A stretch of 64,000 nucleotides of DNA from Flavobacteriales bacterium UBA6051 (GCA_002427735.1 DIYP01000005.1:1-64000); one strand, 5' to 3'; positions 53,596-63,806 are shown, counted from the first letter of the stretch. The notes: generated from the sequence alone by a model not told the origin. Numbers and translations: made by a program.

Positions 53596-54480
53596 ATGAA
53601 GGAAATGGCACATAAATCCGGCTTCGTAAATATCGTGGGTAGCCCTAATGTTGGAAAATCCACACTGATGAATCGTCTTGTAGGTGAGAAGTTATCTATT
53701 GTAACATCCAAAGCACAGACAACGCGGCATCGTATTCTGGGAATTGTTAATGACGAGGAACATCAGATTGTTTTTTCAGATACTCCTGGTGTTGTCAACT
53801 CTGCCTATAAGCTTCACGATAACATGATGGACTATGTGAATACTTCTATCAGTGATGCTGACGTGCTAATTTTCGTGACAGATCCAAAGGAAACAGAGAT
53901 GAACCATAAAGAGACGTTGGAGAAAATTCAACGCGTGAAGGTTCCGGTATTGTGCCTCATTAATAAAATGGATCTTTCTGACCAAGATGCGATACGAGAG
54001 AAATTGGAGTATTGGCAGACACGATTACCTGACGCAAAGATCTTCCCTATCTCCGCTCTGCATGGGTTTGGAATCGATGGTGTTTGGGAAGAAATCCGCA
54101 GAAATATTCCAGAAAGTCCACCTTATTTTGACAAAGACGCTATCACAGACCGTCCAATGCGTTTCTTCATCTCGGAAATCATTCGTGAAAAAATCTTCAT
54201 TCACTGCAAAAAAGAAATTCCATACGCTTGCCAGGTAGAAATTGAAGAATATAAAGAAGAAGCAGACATAACCCGCATTCGGGCATTGGTGATTGTAGAG
54301 CGTAACTCTCAAAAAGGCATTATTATAGGAAAGGGTGGAGAAATGTTGAAACGAATTGGTCGTGAAGCCCGTAAAGAAATGGAAAAGTTTATTGATCAGA
54401 AAGTTTTCCTCGAGACCTTTGTGAAGGTAGATAAGGACTGGAGAGGATCTGAACAAAAGCTCAAGAAGTACGGATATTAA
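53596..54480 (+). CDS. era: GTPase Era
   Basis: The start at ATG 53596 gives 294 residues; the TTG at 53584 is less likely. G1 GSPNVGKST, G2 (TTRHRILGI), G3 DTPG, G4 NKMD and G5 (SALHG) of the Era GTPase domain are all visible, followed by the C-terminal KH domain (RALVIVERNSQKGIIIGKGGEMLKRIGREARKEMEKF), where GKGG is the RNA-binding loop. Era assists 30S ribosome maturation. Der follows 50 bases downstream on the same strand, a common pairing. Confidence 0.96.
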   Translation: MKEMAHKSGFVNIVGSPNVGKSTLMNRLVGEKLSIVTSKAQTTRHRILGIVNDEEHQIVFSDTPGVVNSAYKLHDNMMDYVNTSISDADVLIFVTDPKETEMNHKETLEKIQRVKVPVLCLINKMDLSDQDAIREKLEYWQTRLPDAKIFPISALHGFGIDGVWEEIRRNIPESPPYFDKDAITDRPMRFFISEIIREKIFIHCKKEIPYACQVEIEEYKEEADITRIRALVIVERNSQKGIIIGKGGEMLKRIGREARKEMEKFIDQKVFLETFVKVDKDWRGSEQKLKKYGY

Positions 54481-54491
54481 CGAGGTATAAT

Positions 54492-54513
54492 GAATGAAGC
54501 GTTTACTTCATTC
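54492..54513 (+). repeat. Small hairpin between era and der
   Basis: GAATGAAG (54492-54499) and CTTCATTC (54506-54513) form a perfect eight-base stem with a six-base loop, just before der. It is followed by an A run rather than T on the plus strand, so it is not a standard terminator; RNA processing or stability is possible. Confidence 0.55.
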
Positions 54514-54530
54514 GTCCAGAAAAAAAACGC

Positions 54531-55841
54531 ATGAGCAATATTGTCGCTATAGTAGGAAGACCAAATGTGGGTAAATCGACACTATTTAATCGATTGACAG
54601 AATCCCGCAGAGCCATTGTCAAAGAAGTCAGTGGTGTTACGCGTGATCGATTATACGGTAGAGGAGAATGGAACGGGATCGACTTTTCAGTCATTGACAC
54701 TGGCGGTTACGTGAAAGGCTCTGACGATATTTTTGAAGGCGAAATTCGTAAACAAGTCGAAATTGCCATTGAAGAAGCTAACGTCATCATCTTTATGGTA
54801 GATGTAATGACTGGTATCGTTGACCTTGATGAAATGGTGGCCAAGTTGCTTCGGAAGTCAAACAAGAAGATCTTTATCGCCGCAAACAAAGTAGATAATA
54901 CGGAGCGCGTCGGACTTTCCTCTGAATTCTGGTCATTTGGACTCGGAGAAGTTTTTGATGTTTCTGCAACGAATGGCGGTGGGACCGGTGAACTATTGGA
55001 TGAACTCGTAAAAGAATTTGATAAAGAAGATGAATCTGTTAGGGATGGTGAAGAACTTCCACATATCGCAATCGTAGGGAAACCGAATGTGGGTAAGTCT
55101 TCACTTGTAAACGCATTGACTGGAGAAGAACGCAACATTGTTACGAACATTTCTGGTACTACCAGAGATTCTATCAATACGCGCTATACAGCTTTTGGAT
55201 TCGACTTTATGATGGTAGATACCGCAGGAATTCGGAAGAAGGCCAAAGTTCATGAGGATATCGAATATTATTCTGTGCTCAGGTCTATTCGTGCTATCGA
55301 AAATTCGGATGTATGTATTTTCATGATTGATGCGGAAGAGGGTTTGCAAAAACAAGACCTGAACATCTTTTACATCATTGAAAAGAATTCGAAAGGGGTT
55401 GTCGTACTTGTTAATAAGTGGGACCTTATTGAAAAGGATCACAAAACAATGCAAGAATTCGAAGATAAAGTGAGAGAAGCGCTCGCTCCATTTAAAGACG
55501 TTCCAATTATCTTCACATCTACAATCACTAAGCAAAGAATTCACAAGGCATTGGAAACTGCAATGGATGTTTACGAAAACCGCGTGCAGAAAATTCCTAC
55601 ATCGCAATTGAATGAAGTGATGCTTGAAATTATTCAAGCGACTCCACCTCCTTCTGTCAAGGGGAAATACGTAAAGATTAAATACGTTCAACAATTACCA
55701 ACACACGCGCCGTCGTTTGCATTTTTCTGCAACTTGCCGCAGTATATTCCTGATAGCTATAAACGCTTCGTAGAGAATAGACTTAGGGAGGAATTCAATT
55801 TTACCGGTGTACCAATAAAAATTTTCTTCCGAAAAAAATAG
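54531..55841 (+). CDS. der: GTPase Der (EngA)
   Basis: The 436-residue protein has two consecutive GTPase domains: VGRPNVGKSTLFNRL (residues ~8-22) and VGKPNVGKSSLVNAL (~180-194), with DTGG/DTAG, NKVD and NKWD boxes, and a C-terminal KH-like domain (LNEVMLEII, KYVQQLPTHAPSFAFFCN). Der is a 50S ribosome assembly factor. Convergent with the TonB-like gene, 15 bases apart. Confidence 0.97.
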   Translation: MSNIVAIVGRPNVGKSTLFNRLTESRRAIVKEVSGVTRDRLYGRGEWNGIDFSVIDTGGYVKGSDDIFEGEIRKQVEIAIEEANVIIFMVDVMTGIVDLDEMVAKLLRKSNKKIFIAANKVDNTERVGLSSEFWSFGLGEVFDVSATNGGGTGELLDELVKEFDKEDESVRDGEELPHIAIVGKPNVGKSSLVNALTGEERNIVTNISGTTRDSINTRYTAFGFDFMMVDTAGIRKKAKVHEDIEYYSVLRSIRAIENSDVCIFMIDAEEGLQKQDLNIFYIIEKNSKGVVVLVNKWDLIEKDHKTMQEFEDKVREALAPFKDVPIIFTSTITKQRIHKALETAMDVYENRVQKIPTSQLNEVMLEIIQATPPPSVKGKYVKIKYVQQLPTHAPSFAFFCNLPQYIPDSYKRFVENRLREEFNFTGVPIKIFFRKK

Positions 55842-55856
55842 ATGTCATTCGTTAAA

Positions 55857-56729
55857 CTATTTGAGGTTAAATCGAATTGGCAAAGTCATATAGACAGGTA
55901 CTTTCGTTCCTGCATTCTCCCCTGGTATCCATGCAGGCATTTGTTGAATGATACGCTTCACCTCAGCATCAAAATTTTTAGATCCTGGGACAGACCTTAA
56001 GATTTCCAAGCGTGTAATTGACCCTTCTTTTTCCACTACAAAGCGAACATAAACATTACCTTGAATGTTATTGTTACGCTCATATTCAGGATATTTGAGT
56101 TGTGATTTCACAAAGGTGAAAAGCGCATCCATACCACCTGGATACTCGGGCATTTTTTCCGCAAATTGATATACTTTATCATCGGATGTTTCTGAAACCG
56201 GTTCTTGAACTATTCCTATTCCACCAGCAACTGGTACATCAATATCACCTTGAATTACTGTTTGTACTTCTCCCAATTCTTCTATCGAAACATTTTCCGG
56301 TTCACAGGACACCTTTCCTAATGAATCTACGATATCAAGAGAATCTTTTACGGCTAGGCTGTCCGGTGGTTGAACCACTTCAATTGCTGGTGGGACATTA
56401 ATTGCTCCCTCCTGTTCTTGCGCGCAAGCTGTCAAGCTTAAACAAACAAGTGCTAAAACCAAAAATGGATTCTGCGTCTTGCGTTTTTTAAGTTCTTCAA
56501 TTAAAATCGGAATATCTTCATGATGAAAATCAAACTGATCACGACGCATTCTTCCGCATACTTCGTCATTTGGATTCGATAGAATATATGTGATAATTTC
56601 TGCGCGGTTCATTGTGGTAAAGTCCATGACACCTTTATCGCAAACGTCGCAGTGTCGGGAAACCAATCCAATTTTCATTTGCTCCCAATCCTCATGACAA
56701 GGTTCTTTAATCTCAAGCTTCATACTCAC
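55857..56729 (-). CDS. TonB-domain protein with N-terminal cysteine-containing domain
   Basis: The 290-residue protein begins with a cytoplasmic-type domain (residues ~1-80) with SRHCDVCDKGVMDFTTMNRAEI and EVCGRMRRDQF, a Cys-rich motif I have seen at the start of Bacteroidota TonB-like proteins. A membrane helix follows (~85-101, NPFLVLALVCLSL) and then a Pro/Val-rich linker. The TonB C-terminal domain is at ~195-290 (YPGGMDALFTFVKSQLKYPEYERNNNIQGNVYVRFVVEKEGSI, then VPVYMTLPIRFNLK). It may energise outer-membrane transport. Convergent with der; 42 bases from the barrel gene upstream. Confidence 0.86.
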   Translation of the reverse strand: MSMKLEIKEPCHEDWEQMKIGLVSRHCDVCDKGVMDFTTMNRAEIITYILSNPNDEVCGRMRRDQFDFHHEDIPILIEELKKRKTQNPFLVLALVCLSLTACAQEQEGAINVPPAIEVVQPPDSLAVKDSLDIVDSLGKVSCEPENVSIEELGEVQTVIQGDIDVPVAGGIGIVQEPVSETSDDKVYQFAEKMPEYPGGMDALFTFVKSQLKYPEYERNNNIQGNVYVRFVVEKEGSITRLEILRSVPGSKNFDAEVKRIIQQMPAWIPGENAGTKVPVYMTLPIRFNLK

Positions 56730-56771
56730 TGTTTTTCAACAGTACACCCGATTCAGTGATTTGTTCAAACA

Positions 56772-59700
56772 TTAGAAAAAGGCGCGAACTTCCATTCCTC
56801 CAGAGTGAATCGCCTTATTATCTTCCGACTTTCTTCCGTTGTATTGCACAGAAAGCTGCAAGTTTTTAGAAATGGATCGCTGATATCCAATGTTCCAAGT
56901 ATAGTTGACACCTGGCTTCAGTCCTTCAAGCATCTCAAAGCCCAACGCCGAATTCTGAACTCCATCATAGACAATTCGAAGCACACTGAATGTTGCTTGC
57001 AAACTTCCTTTTTCTACTTGATTATACTTTAACGATGTTCCTATTTCATAAACCTGTGAACGTTCTCCTCCAGCGTCTGGATGATTCCGCTTTTCGGAAA
57101 CTCTTCCATCGAGGGTTATTCTAAATTTAGTATTGGGTTGATAGATAAGACTTGGTTCTATGAAATAGTAATCCAGGGCAAAATCGCGACCGGCTGTATA
57201 ATCAGCTTCCGATGTTTTCTCACCAATTTTAGCGGAAGATTTAATGGTAAACTTACGCTTAATATTCCACCGGAAAGAAAGTTCATGAAAGAGGTTTGAA
57301 CGGGAATCAAAACCACTGGCCAAAAGTGTTTTACTGCGCACCGCTTGATAGGTGTAATCTGCTCCGAAAACGCTCGAAATTCGATTAAAGAAGAGTGTGT
57401 TCCTTAGATTGGAACTCGTAGAAATCAAATTGGTATCTGCAACTCGCGTTACGAAAGGATTAAATGCCTCGGCTCCATCAAAGTAATTTGTTCTGCGTTG
57501 AATCCTTCCACGTGCCTGATTGGAAAAACGTGACAGGAATTTCAGAATGCCTGTTTTAGAAGCCCAAATACGTTCAGGTCGCCAATAAATAGATTGATTG
57601 TATTCATTCGAATATGTTCTGACGTACTCATTGCTTGGTGTGAAAACACGAATGTAACTGGCTTGATCTGCGAACTGGGCAATTTCAAACTCATTGAGGT
57701 CTTTCACACCATCACCGTTGTAATCAATCCATGTATAAATTCCCTGCCCATCATTCACTTGAATATATAAGAACTCTCTTTTTAATTCCAGTCCTGATCC
57801 TACCTCATAAAAGGTATTCAACGTTAGTGCACCGTTTAAAGCACGTAATTCATGCTCAATTCGACCAAGCAAGCTATTCTCAGGTGCTTGAGCTGCTAAG
57901 ACACTATCAATGATTTTCAACTCACGATAACTCGTTACAAAGTTTAATTTTTGATTCTTCCATTCCGTAATTCCAATCTCCCCACCAATGGATCTAGCTT
58001 TCGCAATTGGAATCAAACGCGTACTATCTGATCTTCTGTCGTACCGCTCACGATAGAAAATTTTATAGTGATTTTTGATGGAGTCGCTGTTTGCAAGATA
58101 GAACTGATAATCAAAGAACTGATAGCTCGATGGTCTCAAAAAGCCATCTCGAAACTGATTGAGTTCATGATCGTCTTTATAACCAATTTTCAACCAACCA
58201 ATATTCTGCGAGAACTCCGATCTGTGTCGAATAAATTCGTTGCTTTCTGTTGTTCGGCTGGAAAGATAACTGGCGTCCCAAACACCATTAAAACCTTTTT
58301 GATTCCATTTTCCATCAAACTTCCCCCGTAACCCTTCATAATCACCGCCGATAATATAATGTTGCGCCTCGACATTTAAATTCCCATGCTTGCGATTCAT
58401 AAAGTTTGTGCTCAAACTGGACGCTACCTGATTTCCAGTATACCCTTTATTACGGGTATTCCAATCACGATCAAACTCAACCGTACGATACTGTTCAATT
58501 GGTGTAAAAAACTTATCGCGCCCTTCAATTTCCATTTTTGTTCGCAAAATCCATTTCGGGATGGAATCTCTTGAAAGCGGAACGTCTCCGACAAGTTTCA
58601 CGACTCCAGCAAAGCTGTTATCATCTTTTGAATCAAACCGCGAAAACGTATTAATATCATTCTTAGAGTACGCCAATTCAGTTTCGAGATTTAGCCGTTT
58701 TGCTAATTGAATATTTACTCCAGCTGAAACCATTTGTCGTTGCTTTGGCGTAATGATCAATCGTGATGGAGCATGATCTCCCTGCGATACTCCAGCTACT
58801 GGAGCTACCCATTTAAATACTTTCCCAAGCGCATTGAAATTCTCTAAAACATAGTCGCCATTTCCAGCTCCTACAAACTCAAATGTTGCACGAAAATAGG
58901 CCGAGTCTGGATTGACAGAATAAACCAATACTGAATCATATGTGATCATTCCTATTGTCGAATCGACCATCATGTACAGGTTTTGATTTTCAAAGTAACC
59001 AACCGAATCAATGCTCGAAGTGCGCGCAAGGCTCAGTGTATCACCAATTTCAGACAGCAACTTCTTTTGATTGTTGGACAACTCCTGTTGCAGGCTTTGA
59101 TTTTTGGCATCCTGTTCAGAGTAACCGTTTAGCCAGAATTTCAACTTTCGTGATGTATAGGTCGTAGATGTTTGCACTAGTGAACGAGCGTAATTCTGAT
59201 CTGAATACTGGAACTCTACAACGATTCTCGAATCCTTGGTGATTTGGTTGCGCGAAGTAAATATAACTTCAGCCGTATTGTAGTTAATGACATAATCGAA
59301 TTCTTGTCCTCGTTCTAATAAGCGACCATCAATATACACTCGTTCAGTTCCGGAAAGCACAATGATGAATGGTTCATTCTCACTACCCAGCAGGCGGTAA
59401 GGACCCTGATTACCTTCCGTTCCCTGAATAATTTGTCGTTGAAACTTACCACGTGAAAGGGCTCCACTGACCTGAGTATTCCAGACTTTAGCCGTATCAT
59501 CAGTCCAACGATAATTAATGGTCAAACCTTGCGCTCGTTTCTTATACTTCATAAAGTAACCGGTTGGTTTCTCCAACCAGAAATCACCAGCAATCATCTT
59601 GAAGCGATCATTGTAAATTTGAATGAAGACCTGATCAAACTCTTGTAACTTATTCGTGTTTCCATCGGGCTGAATGGGCAAATTATCATCGGATACCGAT

Positions 59701-60224
59701 GCTAAGAGCTTTAAGTTTGGCGCTATTTGTCCAGATAATTCAAGGTTTAATGAAGAATTGACGCCTAGATCCTGATTATTTCCGAATGAAATTCCACGGG
59801 AAATACTTCCGGATTTATGCAAACTGGTCCCTCCAAAAACATCAGTAGAAGAACTGAATGAACTAATTAGAAAACGCTCCCTAAAACCTTTCTCTTTCGA
59901 ATAAATCATACTGGTATCACGTTTAGCGTACACTTTTGATAAATCCATAGGAAGAACCCTGTAGGAGGCTGTTAGTTTACCTGAGCAAGACGTTCGTAAA
60001 ACCAGGCGAGAGCTCGCATAATCCAGTTCGTATTCATCCCTCGATAAGAGGTCTGAACCGCATTTTAGTTCAAAAGAATTTGGATAGATACTCAAAGAAT
60101 CAAGCTGTATTGTATCCTGCCCTAACGAAAGTTCCTGGGTGCGAAAATTAGACGTCTGTGTCAGCCCGAAAAATGGAATAACAAGTAGTAGAAAGCACAA
60201 TATTCGATCGCCGAAAGCAGACAT
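56772..60224 (-). CDS. Large SprA-like outer-membrane beta-barrel protein
   Basis: The start at ATG 60224 gives 1150 residues with a signal peptide (residues 1-22, ILCFLLLVIPFFGLTQ); an upstream ATG at 60284 would bury it. FGGTSLHKSGSISRGISFGNNQDLGVNSSLNLELSG (~117-150), QIYNDRFKMIAGDFWLEKPTGYF and VINYNTAEVIFTSRNQITKDSRIVVEFQYSD are motifs shared with SprA-type and related Bacteroidota barrel proteins. The C-terminal third is repeated amphipathic strands ending RAFF, with an EF-hand-like DYNGDGVKDLNE. SprA itself is the T9SS translocon and is more than 2000 residues; this protein is shorter, so I treat it as a relative. Confidence 0.8.
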   Translation of the reverse strand: MSAFGDRILCFLLLVIPFFGLTQTSNFRTQELSLGQDTIQLDSLSIYPNSFELKCGSDLLSRDEYELDYASSRLVLRTSCSGKLTASYRVLPMDLSKVYAKRDTSMIYSKEKGFRERFLISSFSSSTDVFGGTSLHKSGSISRGISFGNNQDLGVNSSLNLELSGQIAPNLKLLASVSDDNLPIQPDGNTNKLQEFDQVFIQIYNDRFKMIAGDFWLEKPTGYFMKYKKRAQGLTINYRWTDDTAKVWNTQVSGALSRGKFQRQIIQGTEGNQGPYRLLGSENEPFIIVLSGTERVYIDGRLLERGQEFDYVINYNTAEVIFTSRNQITKDSRIVVEFQYSDQNYARSLVQTSTTYTSRKLKFWLNGYSEQDAKNQSLQQELSNNQKKLLSEIGDTLSLARTSSIDSVGYFENQNLYMMVDSTIGMITYDSVLVYSVNPDSAYFRATFEFVGAGNGDYVLENFNALGKVFKWVAPVAGVSQGDHAPSRLIITPKQRQMVSAGVNIQLAKRLNLETELAYSKNDINTFSRFDSKDDNSFAGVVKLVGDVPLSRDSIPKWILRTKMEIEGRDKFFTPIEQYRTVEFDRDWNTRNKGYTGNQVASSLSTNFMNRKHGNLNVEAQHYIIGGDYEGLRGKFDGKWNQKGFNGVWDASYLSSRTTESNEFIRHRSEFSQNIGWLKIGYKDDHELNQFRDGFLRPSSYQFFDYQFYLANSDSIKNHYKIFYRERYDRRSDSTRLIPIAKARSIGGEIGITEWKNQKLNFVTSYRELKIIDSVLAAQAPENSLLGRIEHELRALNGALTLNTFYEVGSGLELKREFLYIQVNDGQGIYTWIDYNGDGVKDLNEFEIAQFADQASYIRVFTPSNEYVRTYSNEYNQSIYWRPERIWASKTGILKFLSRFSNQARGRIQRRTNYFDGAEAFNPFVTRVADTNLISTSSNLRNTLFFNRISSVFGADYTYQAVRSKTLLASGFDSRSNLFHELSFRWNIKRKFTIKSSAKIGEKTSEADYTAGRDFALDYYFIEPSLIYQPNTKFRITLDGRVSEKRNHPDAGGERSQVYEIGTSLKYNQVEKGSLQATFSVLRIVYDGVQNSALGFEMLEGLKPGVNYTWNIGYQRSISKNLQLSVQYNGRKSEDNKAIHSGGMEVRAFF

Positions 60225-60359
60225 GATTACGAATGTACAACGAAGAAGGGAGATAATATAGTGTGTTAGAACAAAGACGGGCAATTATCAGCTTACATAA
60301 GGGCCGTTACTTCAATAGCTAAAGAAGGTTAAATTTTATCCTTGGCTGCCGAAATGGTT

Positions 60360-60367
60360 TAGTTTTG
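60360..60367 (+). promoter_or_regulatory. -7 element upstream of NlpC/P60 gene
   Basis: TAGTTTTG is an exact match to TAnnTTTG, 18 bases before the ATG at 60385. A TTG at 60342-60344 is a possible -33 element, but only 15 bases separate the two, shorter than usual. Confidence 0.45.
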
Positions 60368-60384
60368 TCGGTAACACAAAATGA

Positions 60385-60855
60385 ATGAAGTATTTTATCC
60401 TTTGTATAAGTTTGGTTTTTGCCTTTGATGGTATTTCTCAGGACAACTGGGAAAGCAGAGCCGATACTTTGCTGATAAATGCTAAAGCACAATTGGGTGT
60501 TCCTTATAAGTGGGGAACGAGCAACCCGAATATAAGTTTCGACTGTTCCGGCTTCACAGCTTATGTTTACAAATCAATAGATGCTCCAAACTCACGAAGT
60601 TCAAAGGCGTACGCCACACTTGGCAAACAGGTTCCGTTAGCTGAATGCCGAAAAGGCGATTGTATTGTCTTTTCAGGAACGGCACCGGGAAGTAAAACTC
60701 CCGGCCATGTTGGTATTGTTACATATCACTCAGAGGATACTTTACAATTCATTCACTGCTCTAGTTCCAAGAAACATTTTGGCGTAGTCATTACCGACTA
60801 TTATTCATCCAACTATCCCAAACGCTTTTTACAGGTGCGGCGACTTATTGAATAA
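60385..60855 (+). CDS. NlpC/P60 peptidoglycan endopeptidase
   Basis: The 156-residue protein has a signal peptide (residues ~1-18) and the NlpC/P60 domain with catalytic Cys54 (FDCSGF) and His108 (PGHVGIV) plus His124 (FIHCSS). These enzymes cut between D-Glu and diaminopimelate in peptidoglycan stems. The OmpH gene follows 51 bases downstream on the same strand. Confidence 0.92.
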   Translation: MKYFILCISLVFAFDGISQDNWESRADTLLINAKAQLGVPYKWGTSNPNISFDCSGFTAYVYKSIDAPNSRSSKAYATLGKQVPLAECRKGDCIVFSGTAPGSKTPGHVGIVTYHSEDTLQFIHCSSSKKHFGVVITDYYSSNYPKRFLQVRRLIE

Positions 60856-60906
60856 TAACCTAACGATTACTACCTCAAATAATCTATAAACGAAAACTTA
60901 ACACTT

Positions 60907-61410
60907 ATGACTTCTATTCGCTCATTTTTCATTGTACTTAGCTTCGTTTCTGCATTACCTTTCATGTCATTTGCACAAGAAAAAATTGGCTACGTAAATT
61001 CTCAAGAGCTATTATTGACACTTCCTGAAAGGGCACATATCCAAGCCAAATTAGAGCAATTTGGATCATTATTGGAAGAACAATTCAAAAGAATGACCAC
61101 CGAATATGAAAAGAGAATTGCCGAATATCAAAATCTACCTCCAGATACTCCAGAAGCTATTCGAACATCCAAAGCAAATGGAATCAGTGATCTTGAAAAA
61201 AACATTACTGAATTTCAGCAAGGTTCGGAGAAAGCAATCCTTGAACATGAAAAAGAGCTTTTGAAACCTTTGATTGATAAAGTTCAAAATGCCATCAATG
61301 CTGTAGCCAAAAGAGAAAAATACGTGCATGTTTTCGATACTGCATCGGCACTTGTTTATCCAGAAAAAAGTGATTTTACAGAGCTCGTAAAACAGGAGTT
61401 AAGTCAGTAA
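60907..61410 (+). CDS. OmpH/Skp-family periplasmic chaperone
   Basis: The 167-residue protein has a signal peptide (residues 1-23, ending SFAQ) and the OmpH pattern: IGYVNSQELLLTLPE, a long charged helical hairpin (LEQFGSLLEEQFKRMTTEYEKRIAEYQ ... FQQGSEKAILEHEKELLKPL) and the tail AKREKYVHVFDTASALVYPE. It is a standard outer-membrane protein holdase and serves as a comparison for the shorter, anchored relative in the RHS operon at 19411-19947. Confidence 0.93.
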   Translation: MTSIRSFFIVLSFVSALPFMSFAQEKIGYVNSQELLLTLPERAHIQAKLEQFGSLLEEQFKRMTTEYEKRIAEYQNLPPDTPEAIRTSKANGISDLEKNITEFQQGSEKAILEHEKELLKPLIDKVQNAINAVAKREKYVHVFDTASALVYPEKSDFTELVKQELSQ

Positions 61411-61495
61411 ATGGCTTTAAATACGCTGTTAAAAAAAGTTAAGCTCCCCCTGCAGACAAGCGGATTCCTTTACATTCGTTAAAATCGTTGTCTAC

Positions 61496-63130
61496 GTGCG
61501 AAAGATTCGAGTAAATTTCATTCTTGTTCTTCTTATTGCCGCTCTGCTTGCTCTGCTTGTTGTGCAAGCCATTCAAACGGCTCAAGTCTATGATCGTAAA
61601 TCTACCGAGTTCGCTGAGCGGTTTTCTACAACACTGGATCGTATAGCACTTCGACATGAGAAGGCTGAAGACATTCGCCGATATATGTTGCTTGCAGATA
61701 ATGACTTTAGCGGTCAGTACAAAGATGTATTAAAACAAGAGTTCCAAAATCTGCTGTCTGCGCAAGAGTCGATTTCCATTCAGGATACAGCGATATTTGA
61801 AAATGGGGAATTGGAAAACTACCTCATCATTAAAGGAAAAACATATGATTCTATTTCTGGTCTTTCCGCCGAACAGCGCGTACTTGCTCGAGATGTCCGT
61901 CAATTGAAAGATCTATTTCAAAACAACGCAGGTCAGCATCTAAATAATGATTCGTTACAAGTTGCAATCCAATTAGACCAGCGAGTCATTCAACAAATCT
62001 TTAAAAAAGCACGCTTTGTCAATCAAATGATGATTGATGCTTTCCGAAACAATGTATATGAGGAACCTTCTGAACGGCTTGATATAACTTTCCTCGACTC
62101 TGTTTTAAGCCATGAACTTGGAGCGAGCAAGCTGCCTTCTGGATTTATGTTTATGATCACGGATGAGTTCAACAATCCCATTGAGTATGCAATGGCACCC
62201 GATTATTATAGATTGGATTTAGACTCTTCGAAAGCGCATACAACGCGACTTTTCCCTAGTAATCCTTTAGATGAGAATCTGTTTTTACACATTGTTTTCC
62301 CTGAACAAAACTCGTTTGTCTTGATGGAGATGTGGGCACCGCTTACCGTGAATGCTCTATTGGTGATCCTTATCATTGTAGCGATGGTTATCATGTTCAA
62401 AACCATTCTTACACAAAAGAAACTATCAGAGATGAAAAATGACTTTATCTCTAATATGACGCATGAGTTCAAAACTCCAATTTCGACAATTTCACTTGCA
62501 TGCGAAGCGATGACTGACTCTGATATGGTCACGGATCAAAATGATTCATCCAAGCCATTTATCAAAATGATCAACGATGAGAACAAACGACTCAGCATTT
62601 TAGTTGAACGAATACTTCAAAGCGCTACACTTGATCGCGGAGAATTGCGTCTTCAACAAGAACGAGTGCTCCTCAACGAAGTAATTCATGAAATTGCTCA
62701 AAAAGCTCAATTTAGAGTTACAGGAAATAGCGGCGCTATCAATGTGGACATTCCAACCGAACTTATTTATGTAAATGCGGATCGAATGCATTTAATCAAT
62801 ACCATCTCTAACCTTGTTGACAATGCCATTAAATACAGCACTACCAGTCCTAAAGTGAACATTTCACTCAAACAACAAGGAAAAGCATTGGCATTAACGA
62901 TTGCTGATTCGGGTATTGGAATAAAAAAAGAACACTTGAACAAAATATTTGACAAGTTGTACCGTGTTCCTACAGGAAATATTCACAATGTGAAAGGATT
63001 TGGACTCGGACTTAGCTATGTGAAAGCTATCGTCGAACTCCATGGATGGGAAATACAAGTAAAAAGCAAACCAGAACAAGGTTCAGAATTTATACTATTA
63101 ATCAAAGATTCATATGGAAAAGGAAATTAG
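61496..63130 (+). CDS. Sensor histidine kinase
   Basis: The start at GTG 61496 gives 544 residues with membrane helices at ~5-25 (VNFILVLLIAALLALLVVQA) and ~285-305 (VNALLVILIIVAMVIMF), enclosing a ~260-residue periplasmic sensor part rich in charged helices. The H box is NMTHEFKTPIST (His323), followed by the N (NLVDNAIKY), G1 (DSGIGI), F and G2 (GFGLGLSYVK) boxes. It overlaps the response regulator by 17 bases, so the two are an operon and a pair. Confidence 0.95.
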   Translation: MRKIRVNFILVLLIAALLALLVVQAIQTAQVYDRKSTEFAERFSTTLDRIALRHEKAEDIRRYMLLADNDFSGQYKDVLKQEFQNLLSAQESISIQDTAIFENGELENYLIIKGKTYDSISGLSAEQRVLARDVRQLKDLFQNNAGQHLNNDSLQVAIQLDQRVIQQIFKKARFVNQMMIDAFRNNVYEEPSERLDITFLDSVLSHELGASKLPSGFMFMITDEFNNPIEYAMAPDYYRLDLDSSKAHTTRLFPSNPLDENLFLHIVFPEQNSFVLMEMWAPLTVNALLVILIIVAMVIMFKTILTQKKLSEMKNDFISNMTHEFKTPISTISLACEAMTDSDMVTDQNDSSKPFIKMINDENKRLSILVERILQSATLDRGELRLQQERVLLNEVIHEIAQKAQFRVTGNSGAINVDIPTELIYVNADRMHLINTISNLVDNAIKYSTTSPKVNISLKQQGKALALTIADSGIGIKKEHLNKIFDKLYRVPTGNIHNVKGFGLGLSYVKAIVELHGWEIQVKSKPEQGSEFILLIKDSYGKGN

Positions 63131-63806
63131 AATTCTACTCGCAGAAGATGATCTTAACCTCGGGCAACTGTTACACACCTTTTTAAAGTCGAAAGGCTTC
63201 AGCGTTTCTCTAGCTCAAAATGGAAAGATTGCTTTCGAGAAGTTCAACAAGAATACTTATGATTTTTGCGTGTTTGATGTAATGATGCCCGAAATGGATG
63301 GCTTCACATTGGCAAAGGAAATTCGTGAAATCGATAAGCAAATTCCAATTCTATTCCTTACTGCTAAATCCATGAAAGACGATAAGCTGGAAGGGTTCTC
63401 TCTCGGCGCGGATGACTATTTAACAAAGCCATTTGCTATGGAAGAATTACTTGCCAGAATTAACGCTATTTTGCGCAGAACGGATATTTCTACGGAAGAA
63501 GTATCTGAAGAAGACTTGTACATTGGGTCCATTAAATATGAACCTGAATTTCGTTTGCTTCATTTGAAGGATGAGGTGAAGAAGTTAACAACAAAAGAGA
63601 ATCAGCTACTACAGCTTCTTGTAAAGAATAAAAATGATATCCTTGATCGAAATGCTACGCTACGTGCTATTTGGGGAGACGACAATTACTTCAACGGTCG
63701 AAGCATGGACGTATATATCGCGAAGCTCAGAAAAGTATTGAAAGCAGATGAAAGCGTTGAAATAATGAACGTACATGGTAAAGGGTTTAAACTGGTAATA
63801 AAATAA
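63114..63806 (+). CDS. OmpR-family response regulator
   Basis: The 230-residue protein has a receiver domain (Glu11, Asp12, Asp13; phospho-acceptor Asp55 in FCVFDVMMPEMDG; Lys in DDYLTKPF) and an OmpR-type winged helix (~135-228: LTTKENQLLQLLVKNKNDILDRNATLRAIWGDDNYFNGRSMDVYIAKLRKVL). It acts with the kinase encoded just before it. The targets cannot be seen. Confidence 0.96.
   Translation: MEKEIRILLAEDDLNLGQLLHTFLKSKGFSVSLAQNGKIAFEKFNKNTYDFCVFDVMMPEMDGFTLAKEIREIDKQIPILFLTAKSMKDDKLEGFSLGADDYLTKPFAMEELLARINAILRRTDISTEEVSEEDLYIGSIKYEPEFRLLHLKDEVKKLTTKENQLLQLLVKNKNDILDRNATLRAIWGDDNYFNGRSMDVYIAKLRKVLKADESVEIMNVHGKGFKLVIK

Noticed and set aside
54492..54513. Hairpin before der as a terminator of era
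   Set aside because: No T run follows on the plus strand, and the distance to der is only 17 bases.
55101..55694. 197-residue minus-strand reading frame
   Set aside because: It is antisense to der, shows no family features, and der is certain.
60222..60284. ATG at 60284 as start of the barrel protein
   Set aside because: It adds 20 residues before the signal peptide; ATG 60224 begins the signal directly.
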